In this document: positions 35,332 to 42,755 of the stretch, one piece after another
Layout: the number at the start of each line of letters is the position of its first letter
Position numbering within the stretch: position 1 is the first letter of the stretch
Assembly: GCF_008905045.1 (NCBI RefSeq)
Contig: NZ_VWMY01000004.1
Location: 114,787 to 178,786, forward strand
Reading direction: 5' to 3'
Length of the DNA stretch: 64,000 nt
Source of the DNA: Streptomyces albicerus
Lineage (GTDB): Bacteria > Actinomycetota > Actinomycetes > Streptomycetales > Streptomycetaceae
The notes under the pieces: generated by a model
What the model saw: only the letters and a program-made list of their open reading frames with translations
Databases searched by the model: none
What the model was told of the DNA's origin: nothing
Translations under genes and position numbers: made by a program

Positions 35332-35376
35332 CGGACAGCTGTCCGCTCTCGAAAAAACGTAGCGGACAGCTGTCCG
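35332..35376. promoter_or_regulatory. Twin TetR operators between the aldehyde oxidoreductase operon and its regulator
   Basis: The 14-bp perfect palindrome CGGACAGCTGTCCG occurs twice (35332-35345 and 35363-35376) with centres 31 bp apart, three helical turns. They lie between the divergent [2Fe-2S] gene and the TetR gene at 35420. The flanks also match (AACC before the first copy, GGTT after the second), making the pair an overall inverted arrangement. Confidence 0.9.
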
Positions 35377-35419
35377 GTTAAGCAAGGCCGGGATTCGGCC
35401 ACGACCGTGAGGAGGACGA

Positions 35420-35998
35420 GTGCAGCAGAAGAAGGACGCACCTCTGCGCTCGGACGCGCAGCGAAACCGCGAGCGCATCCTGGAAGTGGCGCTGGCCGAG
35501 CTGACACGTTCCGCAGACGCCCCGCTGAGTGTGATCGCCAAGCAGGCGGGCGTCGGGCAGGGCACGTTCTACCGCAACTTCCCCAATCGCGAGGCGCTCG
35601 TCCTCGAGATCTACCGCCACGAGATGCAGCAGGTCGCCGACGCCGCGGCCGAACTGCTCGAGACCCGGGAACCCGCCCAGGCTCTGCGCGAGTGGATGGA
35701 CCACCTCGCCCGGTTCGCCATGGCCAAGGCCGGCCTGGCCGACGCGATCCGCCAGGCCACCAGCGCGCCGGGGGGCCCGGCGAAACCGGGGCACACCCCG
35801 GTGACCTCCGCGACCGAACTCCTGCTCCGCGCCAACGAGCAGGTCGGCACCATCCGTCCGGGAGTGACCGCGGACGACTTCATGCTCGCCATCGCCGGCC
35901 TCTGGCAGATCGATCCCGGCGGCGACTGGCAACCGCGCGCCACCCGGCTCCTGGACCTCGTCATGGACGGACTGCGCGCGGGAGCACCCGGGCGGTGA
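35420..35998 (+). CDS. TetR-family regulator of the aldehyde oxidoreductase operon
   Basis: 192 residues from a GTG start with GAGGAGGACGA upstream. DNA-binding domain RERILEVALAELTRSADAPLSVIAKQAGVGQGTFYRNFPNREAL; helical C-terminal domain follows the TetR_C family found beside reductases. It is divergent from paoABCD-like genes and almost certainly binds the two palindromes at 35332 and 35363, repressing both directions until an aldehyde or related ligand binds. Confidence 0.93.
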   Translation: MQQKKDAPLRSDAQRNRERILEVALAELTRSADAPLSVIAKQAGVGQGTFYRNFPNREALVLEIYRHEMQQVADAAAELLETREPAQALREWMDHLARFAMAKAGLADAIRQATSAPGGPAKPGHTPVTSATELLLRANEQVGTIRPGVTADDFMLAIAGLWQIDPGGDWQPRATRLLDLVMDGLRAGAPGR

Positions 35999-36488
35999 GC
36001 GCTGCCCGGTCAGGGGGCGGCGAGACTACGGTCCGCGACGGGCTCCGGTGGTTCCCGACGGCCGGGCCGACGGCTCAGGGCCGGGTCCTGCCGTCGGGGG
36101 TCACCACGGTGCGAGCCGTACTGCCCGCCATGGTCGAGCGCGGTGACGGTGCGAGCCGTACTGCCCGCCATGGTCGAGCGCGGTGACGGCGCGAGCCTGT
36201 TCGCCGCGGGTCAGTCCCGGCGGTCAACGTCGGCGCGCTGATCGAGAGCAGCGTGCCGCACCAGGCGATCACCTCGGCTGCCGGCCCGCTGGAATTCGAG
36301 CCCTCGGTCATCCGCCCCGCCACCGAACTCCCGCTGGCCCACGCAGAGTTGCAGCGCGGTCCCTGCGCGACCAGGCCGGCTGTGGAACCGCTCAGCCTTG
36401 GCAGCTTCGCCCTCAGACGGCACCGGGTGCATGATCGAAGCGGCGTAGGTTTAGCATATGAGCGCCGTCTAGCTCGAAAGATAAACCT
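35999..36488. other. Gap with tandem repeat and possible gene remnant
   Basis: 490 bases without an intact gene. It holds a 40-bp tandem repeat and, around 36240-36400, a stretch that reads protein-like in one plus-strand frame (ALIESSVPHQAITSAAGPLEF) but has no start or conserved context; it may be decayed. At the right end TAGCAT (36451-36456) could be the -10 of the GAPDH gene. Confidence 0.55.
36106..36185. repeat. 40-bp perfect tandem duplication plus partial third copy
   Basis: Two identical 40-base units, 36106-36145 and 36146-36185, beginning ACGGTGCGAGCC. A partial third unit (ACGGCGCGAGCC) with one mismatch follows. Non-coding; a recent slippage or recombination product. Confidence 0.9.
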
Positions 36489-37943
36489 GTGACTGTCAAC
36501 GACGACTCGTTCACCAACTGGAAGACCCGCGAGGAGATCGCGGAGTCGATGATCCCCATCATCGGGAAGCTGCACCGGGAACGGGACGTCACCGTCCTCC
36601 TGCACAGCCGCTCCTTGGTGAACAAGTCGGTGGTCAGCATCCTCAAGACCCACCGATTCGCCCGGCAGATCGCCGGTGAGGAGCTCTCGGTCACCGAGAC
36701 GCTGCCCTTCCTGCAGGCGCTCGCCGCCCTCGATCTCGGCCCTTCCCAGATCGACATCGGCATGCTCGCCGCGACGTACAGGACCGACGACCGCGGTCTC
36801 TCGGTGGAGGAGTTCACCGCCGAGGCCGTCGCCGGTGCCACGGGCGCCAACAAGATCGAGCGCGGCGAGGGACGCGACGTCGTCCTGTACGGCTTCGGCC
36901 GCATCGGCCGCCTCGTCGCGCGCCTGCTCATCGAGAAGGCCGGCTCCGGCAACGGACTGCGGCTGCGCGCCGTGGTCGTTCGCGGGGGCGGCGGCCGGGC
37001 CGCCGAGGATCTCGTCAAACGCGCCTCGCTGCTGCGCCGGGACTCCATCCACGGCCAGTTCCAGGGCACGATCACCGTCGACGAGGCGAACAGCACGATC
37101 ATCGCCAACGGAAACGCGATCAAGGTGATCTACGCGAACGACCCGTCGGAGATCGACTACACGGCGTACGGCATCAAGGACGCCATCCTCATCGACAACA
37201 CCGGCAAGTGGCGCGACCGCGCGGGCCTGTCGGAGCACCTGCGGCCCGGCATCGACAAGGTCGTCCTGACCGCGCCGGGCAAGGGCGACGTCCCCAACAT
37301 CGTGCACGGCGTCAACCACGACATGATCAAGCCGGACGAGCGGATCCTGTCCTGCGCGTCCTGTACGACCAACGCGATCGTCCCGCCGCTGAAGGCGATG
37401 GCGGACGAGTACGGCGTCCTGCGTGGCCACGTGGAGACCGTCCACTCGTTCACCAACGACCAGAATCTGCTGGACAACTACCACAAGGCCGACCGTCGCG
37501 GCCGCTCGGCGCCGCTCAACATGGTCATCACCGAGACGGGTGCGGCCTCCGCCGTCGCCAAGGCGCTGCCCGACCTCAAGGCGCCGATCACCGGCAGCTC
37601 GATCCGTGTCCCGGTGCCGGACGTCTCCATCGCGATCCTCAGCCTGCGGCTCGGGCGCGAGACCACCCGCGAGGAGGTCCTCGACCACCTCCGCGACGTG
37701 TCGCTGACGTCCCCGCTCAAGCGCCAGATCGACTTCACCACCGCTCCCGACGCGGTCTCCAGCGACTTCATCGGCTCACGCCACGCCTCGATCGTCGACG
37801 CCGGCGCCACCAAGGTCGACGGCGACAACGCGATCCTCTACCTCTGGTACGACAACGAGTTCGGCTACTCCTGCCAGGTCATCCGCGTCGTCCAGCACGT
37901 CTCCGGGGTGGAGTACCCGACCTACCCGGCCCCGGCGGCCTGA
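36489..37943 (+). CDS. gap: Glyceraldehyde-3-phosphate dehydrogenase, long actinobacterial form
   Basis: 484 residues, about 130 longer at the N-terminus than glycolytic GAPDH. The extension (residues 1-130) is helical. The Rossmann motif VVLYGFGRIGRLVARLL is at about 132-148 and the catalytic cysteine in SCASCTTNAIVPPLKAM near 292. WYDNEFGYSCQVIRVV closes the family pattern. Such long GAPDHs occur in Streptomyces and Corynebacterium alongside the normal enzyme. GTG start; the ribosome binding site is weak (GAAAG). The long form is assigned by length and by the intact core. Confidence 0.94.
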   Translation: MTVNDDSFTNWKTREEIAESMIPIIGKLHRERDVTVLLHSRSLVNKSVVSILKTHRFARQIAGEELSVTETLPFLQALAALDLGPSQIDIGMLAATYRTDDRGLSVEEFTAEAVAGATGANKIERGEGRDVVLYGFGRIGRLVARLLIEKAGSGNGLRLRAVVVRGGGGRAAEDLVKRASLLRRDSIHGQFQGTITVDEANSTIIANGNAIKVIYANDPSEIDYTAYGIKDAILIDNTGKWRDRAGLSEHLRPGIDKVVLTAPGKGDVPNIVHGVNHDMIKPDERILSCASCTTNAIVPPLKAMADEYGVLRGHVETVHSFTNDQNLLDNYHKADRRGRSAPLNMVITETGAASAVAKALPDLKAPITGSSIRVPVPDVSIAILSLRLGRETTREEVLDHLRDVSLTSPLKRQIDFTTAPDAVSSDFIGSRHASIVDAGATKVDGDNAILYLWYDNEFGYSCQVIRVVQHVSGVEYPTYPAPAA

Positions 37944-38035
37944 TCTCGGCGGACTGTCCGGTCCCGGTCCGCGTACGTCGCGCCGTTTCAACGGTGTCGC
38001 GGTGGCCGTCCGGTGGGTGCGGCCCTACTGGGTGG

Positions 38036-38377
38036 TCAGCTGTCGGCGGGCTTGCTCTGGGAGTCCGTGGCGGCGCGGCGGTACTCGTCGTTCATGCGTC
38101 GGGCTTCCTCGAGCTGGTCCTCCAGGATGACGATGCGGCAGGCGGCATCGATCGGGGTGCCCTCGTCGACGAGCCGACGGGCGCGGGCTGCGATGCGCAG
38201 CTGGTAGCGCGAGTAGCGGCGGTGTCCGCCTTCGGAGCGCAGAGGGGTGATCAGGCCAGCTTCACCGAGCGCACGCAGGAAGGCGGGTGTGGTGCCGAGC
38301 ATCTCGGCGGCCCGCCCCATGGTGTAGGCGGGGTAGTCGTCGTCATCCAGGCGGTCGAGCGGGGAATCTGCGGTCAC
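38036..38377 (-). CDS. Small MerR-family DNA-binding protein
   Basis: 113 residues from a GTG with AGAGGTG upstream. Contains the MerR winged helix (YTMGRAAEMLGTTPAFLRALGEAGLITPLRSEGGHRRYSRYQL) followed by a short coiled coil (CRIVILEDQLEEARRMNDEY) and no effector domain. The acidic start (RLDDDDYPAY) is common in a conserved Streptomyces group of minimal MerR proteins. It is preceded by a terminator-like hairpin in its own leader. Target genes are unknown. Confidence 0.9.
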   Translation of the reverse strand: MTADSPLDRLDDDDYPAYTMGRAAEMLGTTPAFLRALGEAGLITPLRSEGGHRRYSRYQLRIAARARRLVDEGTPIDAACRIVILEDQLEEARRMNDEYRRAATDSQSKPADS

Positions 38378-38434
38378 TTACACCTCTTGGGGAAAAAGGG
38401 CGGGGGCTCTGGTGACGTTCGACACCAGAGCCCC
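38378..38434 (-). promoter_or_regulatory. Terminator-like hairpin in the leader of the small MerR gene
   Basis: A perfect 12-bp stem (GGGGCTCTGGTG / CACCAGAGCCCC, 38403-38414 and 38423-38434) with an 8-base loop. On the minus strand it is followed by CGCCCTTTTTCCCC and then the ribosome binding site of the MerR gene, 26 bases before the start. No gene lies upstream on that strand, so it is a likely attenuator rather than the end of another gene. Confidence 0.78.
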
Positions 38435-38927
38435 GAGGTGATGCCAACACCATCTGCCGGGCTTGTTCACTGGGCCGGCTTTCTGCATCCGCACACCTGT
38501 GCGCAACAGGGAGGGTGAATGCGGGGATCGCGGATGTGTGACCGGGACCACCGTCCAGTCCGGGGCCTTGCGGTACCCGGGCTGTTCGCTTTCCTCGCCC
38601 GGGCGATCCTGATGGTGCCGGTCTTCTTTACCTCGGTTGATCTCTTGGCTACGTGACGAAACCCTAGCCCTGCTGGACACGCATGTCTATTCTCGCTACG
38701 GCAGGTTTTCTACACGGCCAGGCCGCGTACTTCTGCTCCAGAACGTCATGGAAGACTCCGTCAGCCGATCTCCGTACCAGTTGCGCCGAGTCGGCGGGAG
38801 TCCGCGCGCACCGCGAGTCGCACCGTTCGTGCCAAGGCCGGGGCTCGGCGCCGTACGGTCCGCGGCGTGGGCACTCCCCCGGCCGGAACGTCCGGCCTCG
38901 ATCTCCGCGGGAGTAGAATCAGCGGTC
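38435..38927. other. Long gap between divergent genes
   Basis: About 490 bases with no convincing gene. It presumably holds the MerR leader and promoter on the minus strand. On the plus strand TAGAAT (38914-38919) lies eight bases before the ATG at 38928. Confidence 0.5.
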
Positions 38928-39299
38928 ATGTCGAAGCCTGATGAACTGCTCGTTGGCATCGCCGATCTGGTGGAGTCGGAGCGAAGCAATCAGATGTCTC
39001 TCACCGTGGTCGTTCAGGGAGCCGTCATCACCGGCCGACTGGCCCCTGAGTCCATGTGGAGGCAGCGCGTGGCGGAGGTCCTCCAGGACTCCGACCGCCT
39101 GGGCGCGTTCTCTGCCGTATTCACGGACACGGACCGTCGCCCCAAGCAGGCCGACGAACTTCCCACCCATCTGCACTTCCACGTCGCACGGATCCTCCAG
39201 GGCAGCCTGGGGATTCCGGAAACGGGCGGGATGTACCGTATCGCCCTCGATGACGTCAGCGCCTGGACCATCGGCGACGTCAGCTACAGCGACCACTGA
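38928..39299 (+). CDS. Small conserved protein, possibly GvpU-like
   Basis: 123 residues (MSKPDELLVGIADLVESERS). Alternating beta structure (MSLTVVVQGAVITGRLAPESMW) and a C-terminal segment MYRIALDDVSAWTIGDVSY. The overall pattern is reminiscent of gas-vesicle accessory GvpU-type proteins, but no other gas-vesicle gene is nearby, so this is only a suggestion. TAGAAT ends eight bases before the ATG and there is no ribosome binding site; a leaderless or near-leaderless transcript is likely. Confidence 0.7.
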   Translation: MSKPDELLVGIADLVESERSNQMSLTVVVQGAVITGRLAPESMWRQRVAEVLQDSDRLGAFSAVFTDTDRRPKQADELPTHLHFHVARILQGSLGIPETGGMYRIALDDVSAWTIGDVSYSDH

Positions 39300-39560
39300 T
39301 CACACCGTCGACCGGCGCGTTCACTCGGGTGGGTGAAGCGCGCGACTGGGACATGGTTCCAAGGGGACGCGAGCGGGCGGGAGCGGGTGACTTCTCACCC
39401 GTGGCCGGACAGCGATTTTCTGTCTGCCCGATTTTCTGCCGGAAAATTCCAGGAGAAATATCTAATGCGGTCACTGCAGAAATGACTCGTGGAGCGGCAA
39501 GCATTCCAAGGGGCAGCGGAGTGCCGACTTGAATCCAGCGCACCAGGACCCGCCTCGTGC
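39300..39560. other. Upstream region of cold-shock gene copy 2
   Basis: 260 bases, locally AT-rich. It contains GATTTTCTG twice (about 39414 and 39430) and the small inverted repeat ATTTTC-n5-GAAAAT (around 39431-39447). These may be regulatory for the cold-shock promoter. No gene. Confidence 0.5.
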
Positions 39561-39736
39561 TACTGTTGAGCTCAGTTGCAGTTGTGGTTCCCAAGACTTC
39601 AAGTGCCCTCATCGACCCAACGCGCCGATGAGAGCACTTTTTTATTTGCCGGTGCCTTCCGGACGGGGTAATCATCGCGGCAACGCCGGGCTCGCACGTT
39701 GCGATCCCAGGGCACTGCCCCGTAAGGAGATATGAC
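39561..39736 (+). promoter_or_regulatory. Structured 5' leader of cold-shock gene copy 2
   Basis: TACTGT (39561-39566) is the likely -10. The box CAGTTGCAGTTGTGGTTCCC and AAGACTTC follow, as in copy 1. Hairpin 39601-39639: outer stem AAGTGC / GCACTT, inner stem CTCATCG / CGATGAG, then TTTTTATTT. The inner stem differs completely from copy 1 while remaining paired, supporting the structure. The leader ends AAGGAGATATGAC before the ATG. Confidence 0.82.
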
Positions 39737-39940
39737 ATGGCTACTGGCACCGTGAAGTGGTTCAACGCGGAAAAGGGCTTCGGCTTCATCGAGCAGGAGG
39801 GCGGCGGCGCCGACGTGTTCGCCCACTACTCGAACATCGCTTCCTCCGGCTTCCGCGAGCTGCAGGAGGGCCAGAAGGTGAACTTCGACGTCACCCAGGG
39901 CCAGAAGGGCCCGCAGGCGGAGAACATCACTCCCGCCTGA
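39737..39940 (+). CDS. Cold-shock protein, CspA family (copy 2)
   Basis: 67 residues ([20 protein letters not shown]), with RNP1 KGFGFI and RNP2 VFAHY. A near-identical paralogue of the gene at 29004, in inverted orientation. A nucleic-acid chaperone induced by cold or other stress. AAGGAGATATGAC upstream; long structured leader; a very strong terminator follows. Downstream on the same strand are a helicase, a CBS-domain gene and a small conserved gene, forming a possible cold-response island. Confidence 0.97.
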   Translation: MATGTVKWFNAEKGFGFIEQEGGGADVFAHYSNIASSGFRELQEGQKVNFDVTQGQKGPQAENITPA

Positions 39941-39953
39941 CGCTGACGCGTTT

Positions 39954-39996
39954 CACGAGTTGGGGCCCGCACCTTGGGTGCGGGCCCCAACTCGTG
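39954..39996 (+). terminator. Terminator of cold-shock gene copy 2
   Basis: A perfect 20-bp stem with a three-base TTG loop. The left arm starts CACGAGTTGGGGC, and the right arm is its exact complement. It begins 13 bases after the cold-shock stop. Confidence 0.9.
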
Positions 39997-40245
39997 CTCG
40001 TAACCCCTCCTCCGCGCCCGTGCCGGCCCTGACGAGCGGTGCGAGACAGCCCGGTCGACTGCCGCAGCGCATCGAAACGGGATCGGGCGAAGGTTTCCAA
40101 CCGCCCTCCATCGGTATTTCCCCAGCGATCTCTTCGCGGGGCGTATTCACTCTTTCGAAGCAGGCGGCAGTCAAGTCCCTGTGCTTCGTCTCATCTTTTC
40201 CGGCTCGTTCTTGTGAAGCTCCGTGCGGTCTTTCTGCCGGAATTC

Positions 40246-40277
40246 TTCGATACGCGCCGCATCGAGGAAGGTTCTGC
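40246..40277 (+). promoter_or_regulatory. Hairpin at the ribosome binding site of helicase copy 2
   Basis: TTCGAT (40246-40251) pairs with ATCGAG (40261-40266), whose end starts the GAGGAAGG ribosome binding site. The upstream sequence shares GGCTCGTTCTTG and GGAATTCTTCGATACG-type blocks with the leader of helicase copy 1. Confidence 0.68.
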
Positions 40278-41822
40278 ATGAACCGCACCACTCGCACGAA
40301 CGACCGCTATTCCCGCAGCCGAGGCGGCAGCCCCGCAGGCTCGGGCCGAGGCGGCAGCTACCGTTCAGCGTCCGCCGGCCGCTCCGGCGCCCCCGGCCGT
40401 TCGGGAGCGCCGAGCCGGTCCGGCGGCTACGGGCGCAGGCCTGCCGGGCTCCCGCAGGAGTTCGCTCTGCCGGTCACCCGCACCCCCGCACTGCCTCCCG
40501 TCGAGTCCTTCGCGGACCTCGACATGCCGCCCGCCCTCATGAAGGTGCTCGCCGGTCTCGGGATGAATGATCCGTTCCCGATCCAGGCGGCGACCCTGCC
40601 CAACTCACTGGCCGGCCGGGACGTCCTGGGCCGTGGCCGCACAGGTTCGGGCAAGACCCTCGCCTTCGGACTGGCGCTGCTCGCCCGCACCGTCGGGCAG
40701 CGCGCGCAACCGCGCCAGCCGCTCGCTCTGGTCCTGGTGCCCACCCGTGAACTGGCGCAGCAGGTCACCGACGCTCTCACCCCGTACGCGCAGTCGCTGA
40801 AGTTGAAGCTGACCACGGTGGTCGGTGGGATGTCGATCGGCCGCCAGGCGAGCGCGCTGCGCGCCGGTGCCGAGGTCGTCGTCGCGACGCCGGGCCGGCT
40901 CAAGGACCTCATCGACCGTGGTGACTGCCGCCTGAACCAGGTTGGCATCACCGTGCTGGACGAGGCCGACCAGATGGCGGACATGGGCTTCATGCCCCAG
41001 GTCACCGCACTGCTCGACCAGGTACGCCCCGAGGGCCAGCGGATGCTGTTCTCCGCCACCCTCGACGCCAACGTCGACCTACTGGTCCGTCGCTATCTCA
41101 ACGACCCGGTCGTCCACTCCGTGGATCCCTCGGCCGGCGCGGTCACCACCATGGAGCACCACGTGCTCTACGTCCACGGCGCCGACAAGCACGCCACCAC
41201 GGCCGAGATCGCCGCCCGCGACGGCCGGGTGATCATGTTCCTCGACACGAAGCACGCCGTCGACCGGCTGACCAAGGATCTCCTGGCCGTCGGTGTACGT
41301 GCCTCCGCCCTGCACGGCGGCAAGTCCCAGCCTCAGCGCACCCGCACCCTCACCCAGTTCAAGACCGGCCATGTCACGGTGCTGGTGGCCACCAACGTCG
41401 CCGCCCGCGGCATCCACGTCGACAACCTCGACCTCGTCGTCAACGTCGACCCGCCCAGCGACCACAAGGACTACCTGCACCGCGGAGGCCGTACCGCCCG
41501 TGCCGGCGAGTCCGGCAGCGTCGTCACCCTCGTCCTGCCCAACCAGCGCCGCGACATGAGCCGCCTGATGTCCAACGCCGGCATCACCCCGCAGACCGCC
41601 CAGGTCCGCTCCGGCGAGGCCGAGCTCAGCCGCATCACCGGTGCCCAGGCCCCGTCCGGCGTTCCTGTCACCATCACCGCACCGGCCGCAGAGCGCCCCA
41701 AGCGCGGCGCGTCCTCCTCCCGCGGGCGACGCAGCCGCCCCGCCCAGGCCCGCCGCTCGGGCGGCTCGCCCCGGACCGCATCCGGTGAGAACCGGGGACA
41801 GGCTCTCGGTAGGACCGCGTAG
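40278..41822 (+). CDS. DEAD-box RNA helicase (cold-shock module copy 2)
   Basis: 514 residues (MNRTTRTNDRYSRSRGG). The N-terminal 60 residues are Gly/Ser/Arg-rich. The helicase core is the same as in the copy at 27178: GMNDPFPIQAATLP, RTGSGKT, VLDEADQMADMGF, LFSATLD, HRGGRTARAG. The C-terminus (RGRRSRPAQARRSGGS) is basic but differs from copy 1. The ATG at 40278 is fixed by the GAGGAAGG site and the match with copy 1; the frame is open further upstream. An RNA-remodelling helicase expected to act with the cold-shock protein. Confidence 0.95.
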   Translation: MNRTTRTNDRYSRSRGGSPAGSGRGGSYRSASAGRSGAPGRSGAPSRSGGYGRRPAGLPQEFALPVTRTPALPPVESFADLDMPPALMKVLAGLGMNDPFPIQAATLPNSLAGRDVLGRGRTGSGKTLAFGLALLARTVGQRAQPRQPLALVLVPTRELAQQVTDALTPYAQSLKLKLTTVVGGMSIGRQASALRAGAEVVVATPGRLKDLIDRGDCRLNQVGITVLDEADQMADMGFMPQVTALLDQVRPEGQRMLFSATLDANVDLLVRRYLNDPVVHSVDPSAGAVTTMEHHVLYVHGADKHATTAEIAARDGRVIMFLDTKHAVDRLTKDLLAVGVRASALHGGKSQPQRTRTLTQFKTGHVTVLVATNVAARGIHVDNLDLVVNVDPPSDHKDYLHRGGRTARAGESGSVVTLVLPNQRRDMSRLMSNAGITPQTAQVRSGEAELSRITGAQAPSGVPVTITAPAAERPKRGASSSRGRRSRPAQARRSGGSPRTASGENRGQALGRTA

Positions 41823-41883
41823 CCCACGACGAAGCCCACCACACCCGGCTCGTCGGCCCGCCCCTGCCAGAAGGAGACCGCAC

Positions 41884-42282
41884 TTGACGCTTCGGACACA
41901 GTTGTGCCGGACGAACGGCCCCGCGCAGACTGCGGGCGACGCCATGACCACACCGGGGCCGCAGGTCCGCGACGACATGGCGGTCGACGTGGCTCTGTCG
42001 GTTCTCACCAGCGCTCGCATCCCCCATCTGGTGGTCTGTGACGCCGACGGCCGCTGCACCGGTCTGGTGACCCGGGACCAGCTCGCCGCCATCCCGAGCA
42101 CCCCTTGGGACACCGACGACACCCGGTTGCGGGACATCGTCCACGATCGTGGACCGTTCACGCCCGTCCTGATGCCGCGCCACGATGCCGAAGACGCAAT
42201 GCAGGGCCGCAAACTCGGGGCGTCCCCCGTGATCGACGAGGACGGCTACGCCCTCGGAGTCCTCGTCCTCCCCCACCCCTAG
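41884..42282 (+). CDS. CBS-domain protein
   Basis: 132 residues from a TTG start (MTLRTQLCRTNG), chosen because AAGGAG sits seven bases upstream; the next in-frame ATG has no site. Two CBS motifs: VALSVLTSARIPHLVVCDADGRCTGLVTRDQLA and DAMQGRKLGASPVIDEDGYALGVLVL. Such pairs bind adenine nucleotides. It follows the helicase by 61 bases on the same strand and probably belongs to the cold-response group. Confidence 0.85.
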   Translation: MTLRTQLCRTNGPAQTAGDAMTTPGPQVRDDMAVDVALSVLTSARIPHLVVCDADGRCTGLVTRDQLAAIPSTPWDTDDTRLRDIVHDRGPFTPVLMPRHDAEDAMQGRKLGASPVIDEDGYALGVLVLPHP

Positions 42283-42334
42283 GCCCTCGGGTCACCCACC
42301 CGTCCGGCCCTCTCCCCCGATTTGTGAGGCAAAC

Positions 42335-42655
42335 ATGCGCTGTATCATCGCCCGCTTCCCGTTCGACCTCGTCAAGAGCGATGTGGAGGCATCGATGAAG
42401 GGCATCAAGCCCGAGGCCGTCACAGGCGACTCCGTACTCATCGGCCGCCGCCACTATCCTGTCAAGCAGGTCGGCGAAGTCATCACCAAGCAAAACCGCC
42501 GCGACTTCAGCAGCGGTGAAATGGTCCGTGCGCTGACCCGCCTCGGCTTCACATGCCGGAGCGCCCCCGCCCCCACCCCCGACCGCACTCCCGCGACCGT
42601 GCTCACCCCGCTCCAGACCGCATCGGCACTGCTCGGAACGCCGACCCAGCCGTAG
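42335..42655 (+). CDS. Small conserved protein in the cold-shock neighbourhood
   Basis: 106 residues (MRCIIARFPFDLVKSDVEAS). The first 75 residues look well conserved (VTGDSVLIGRRHYPVKQVGEVITKQNRRDFSSGEMVRALTRLGF), followed by a Pro/Ala/Thr tail. GTGAGG lies upstream of the ATG. It lies downstream of the helicase and CBS genes on the same strand with a short gap, suggesting co-expression. I recall similar proteins near cold-shock genes in other streptomycetes but cannot name a function. Confidence 0.78.
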   Translation: MRCIIARFPFDLVKSDVEASMKGIKPEAVTGDSVLIGRRHYPVKQVGEVITKQNRRDFSSGEMVRALTRLGFTCRSAPAPTPDRTPATVLTPLQTASALLGTPTQP

Positions 42656-42755
42656 CGGCGACCGGCGCGCCACGACCGCAGCCGGACGGATCGGCCACAT
42701 CATCCTCACCTCGACACGGAGCCATTCCCGGCCCGCGCGTCTATCCTGAGGACGC

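Noticed and set aside
36000..36488. Possible gene between the TetR gene and GAPDH
   Set aside because: Frames are interrupted, include a tandem duplication and have no start signal; at most a remnant.
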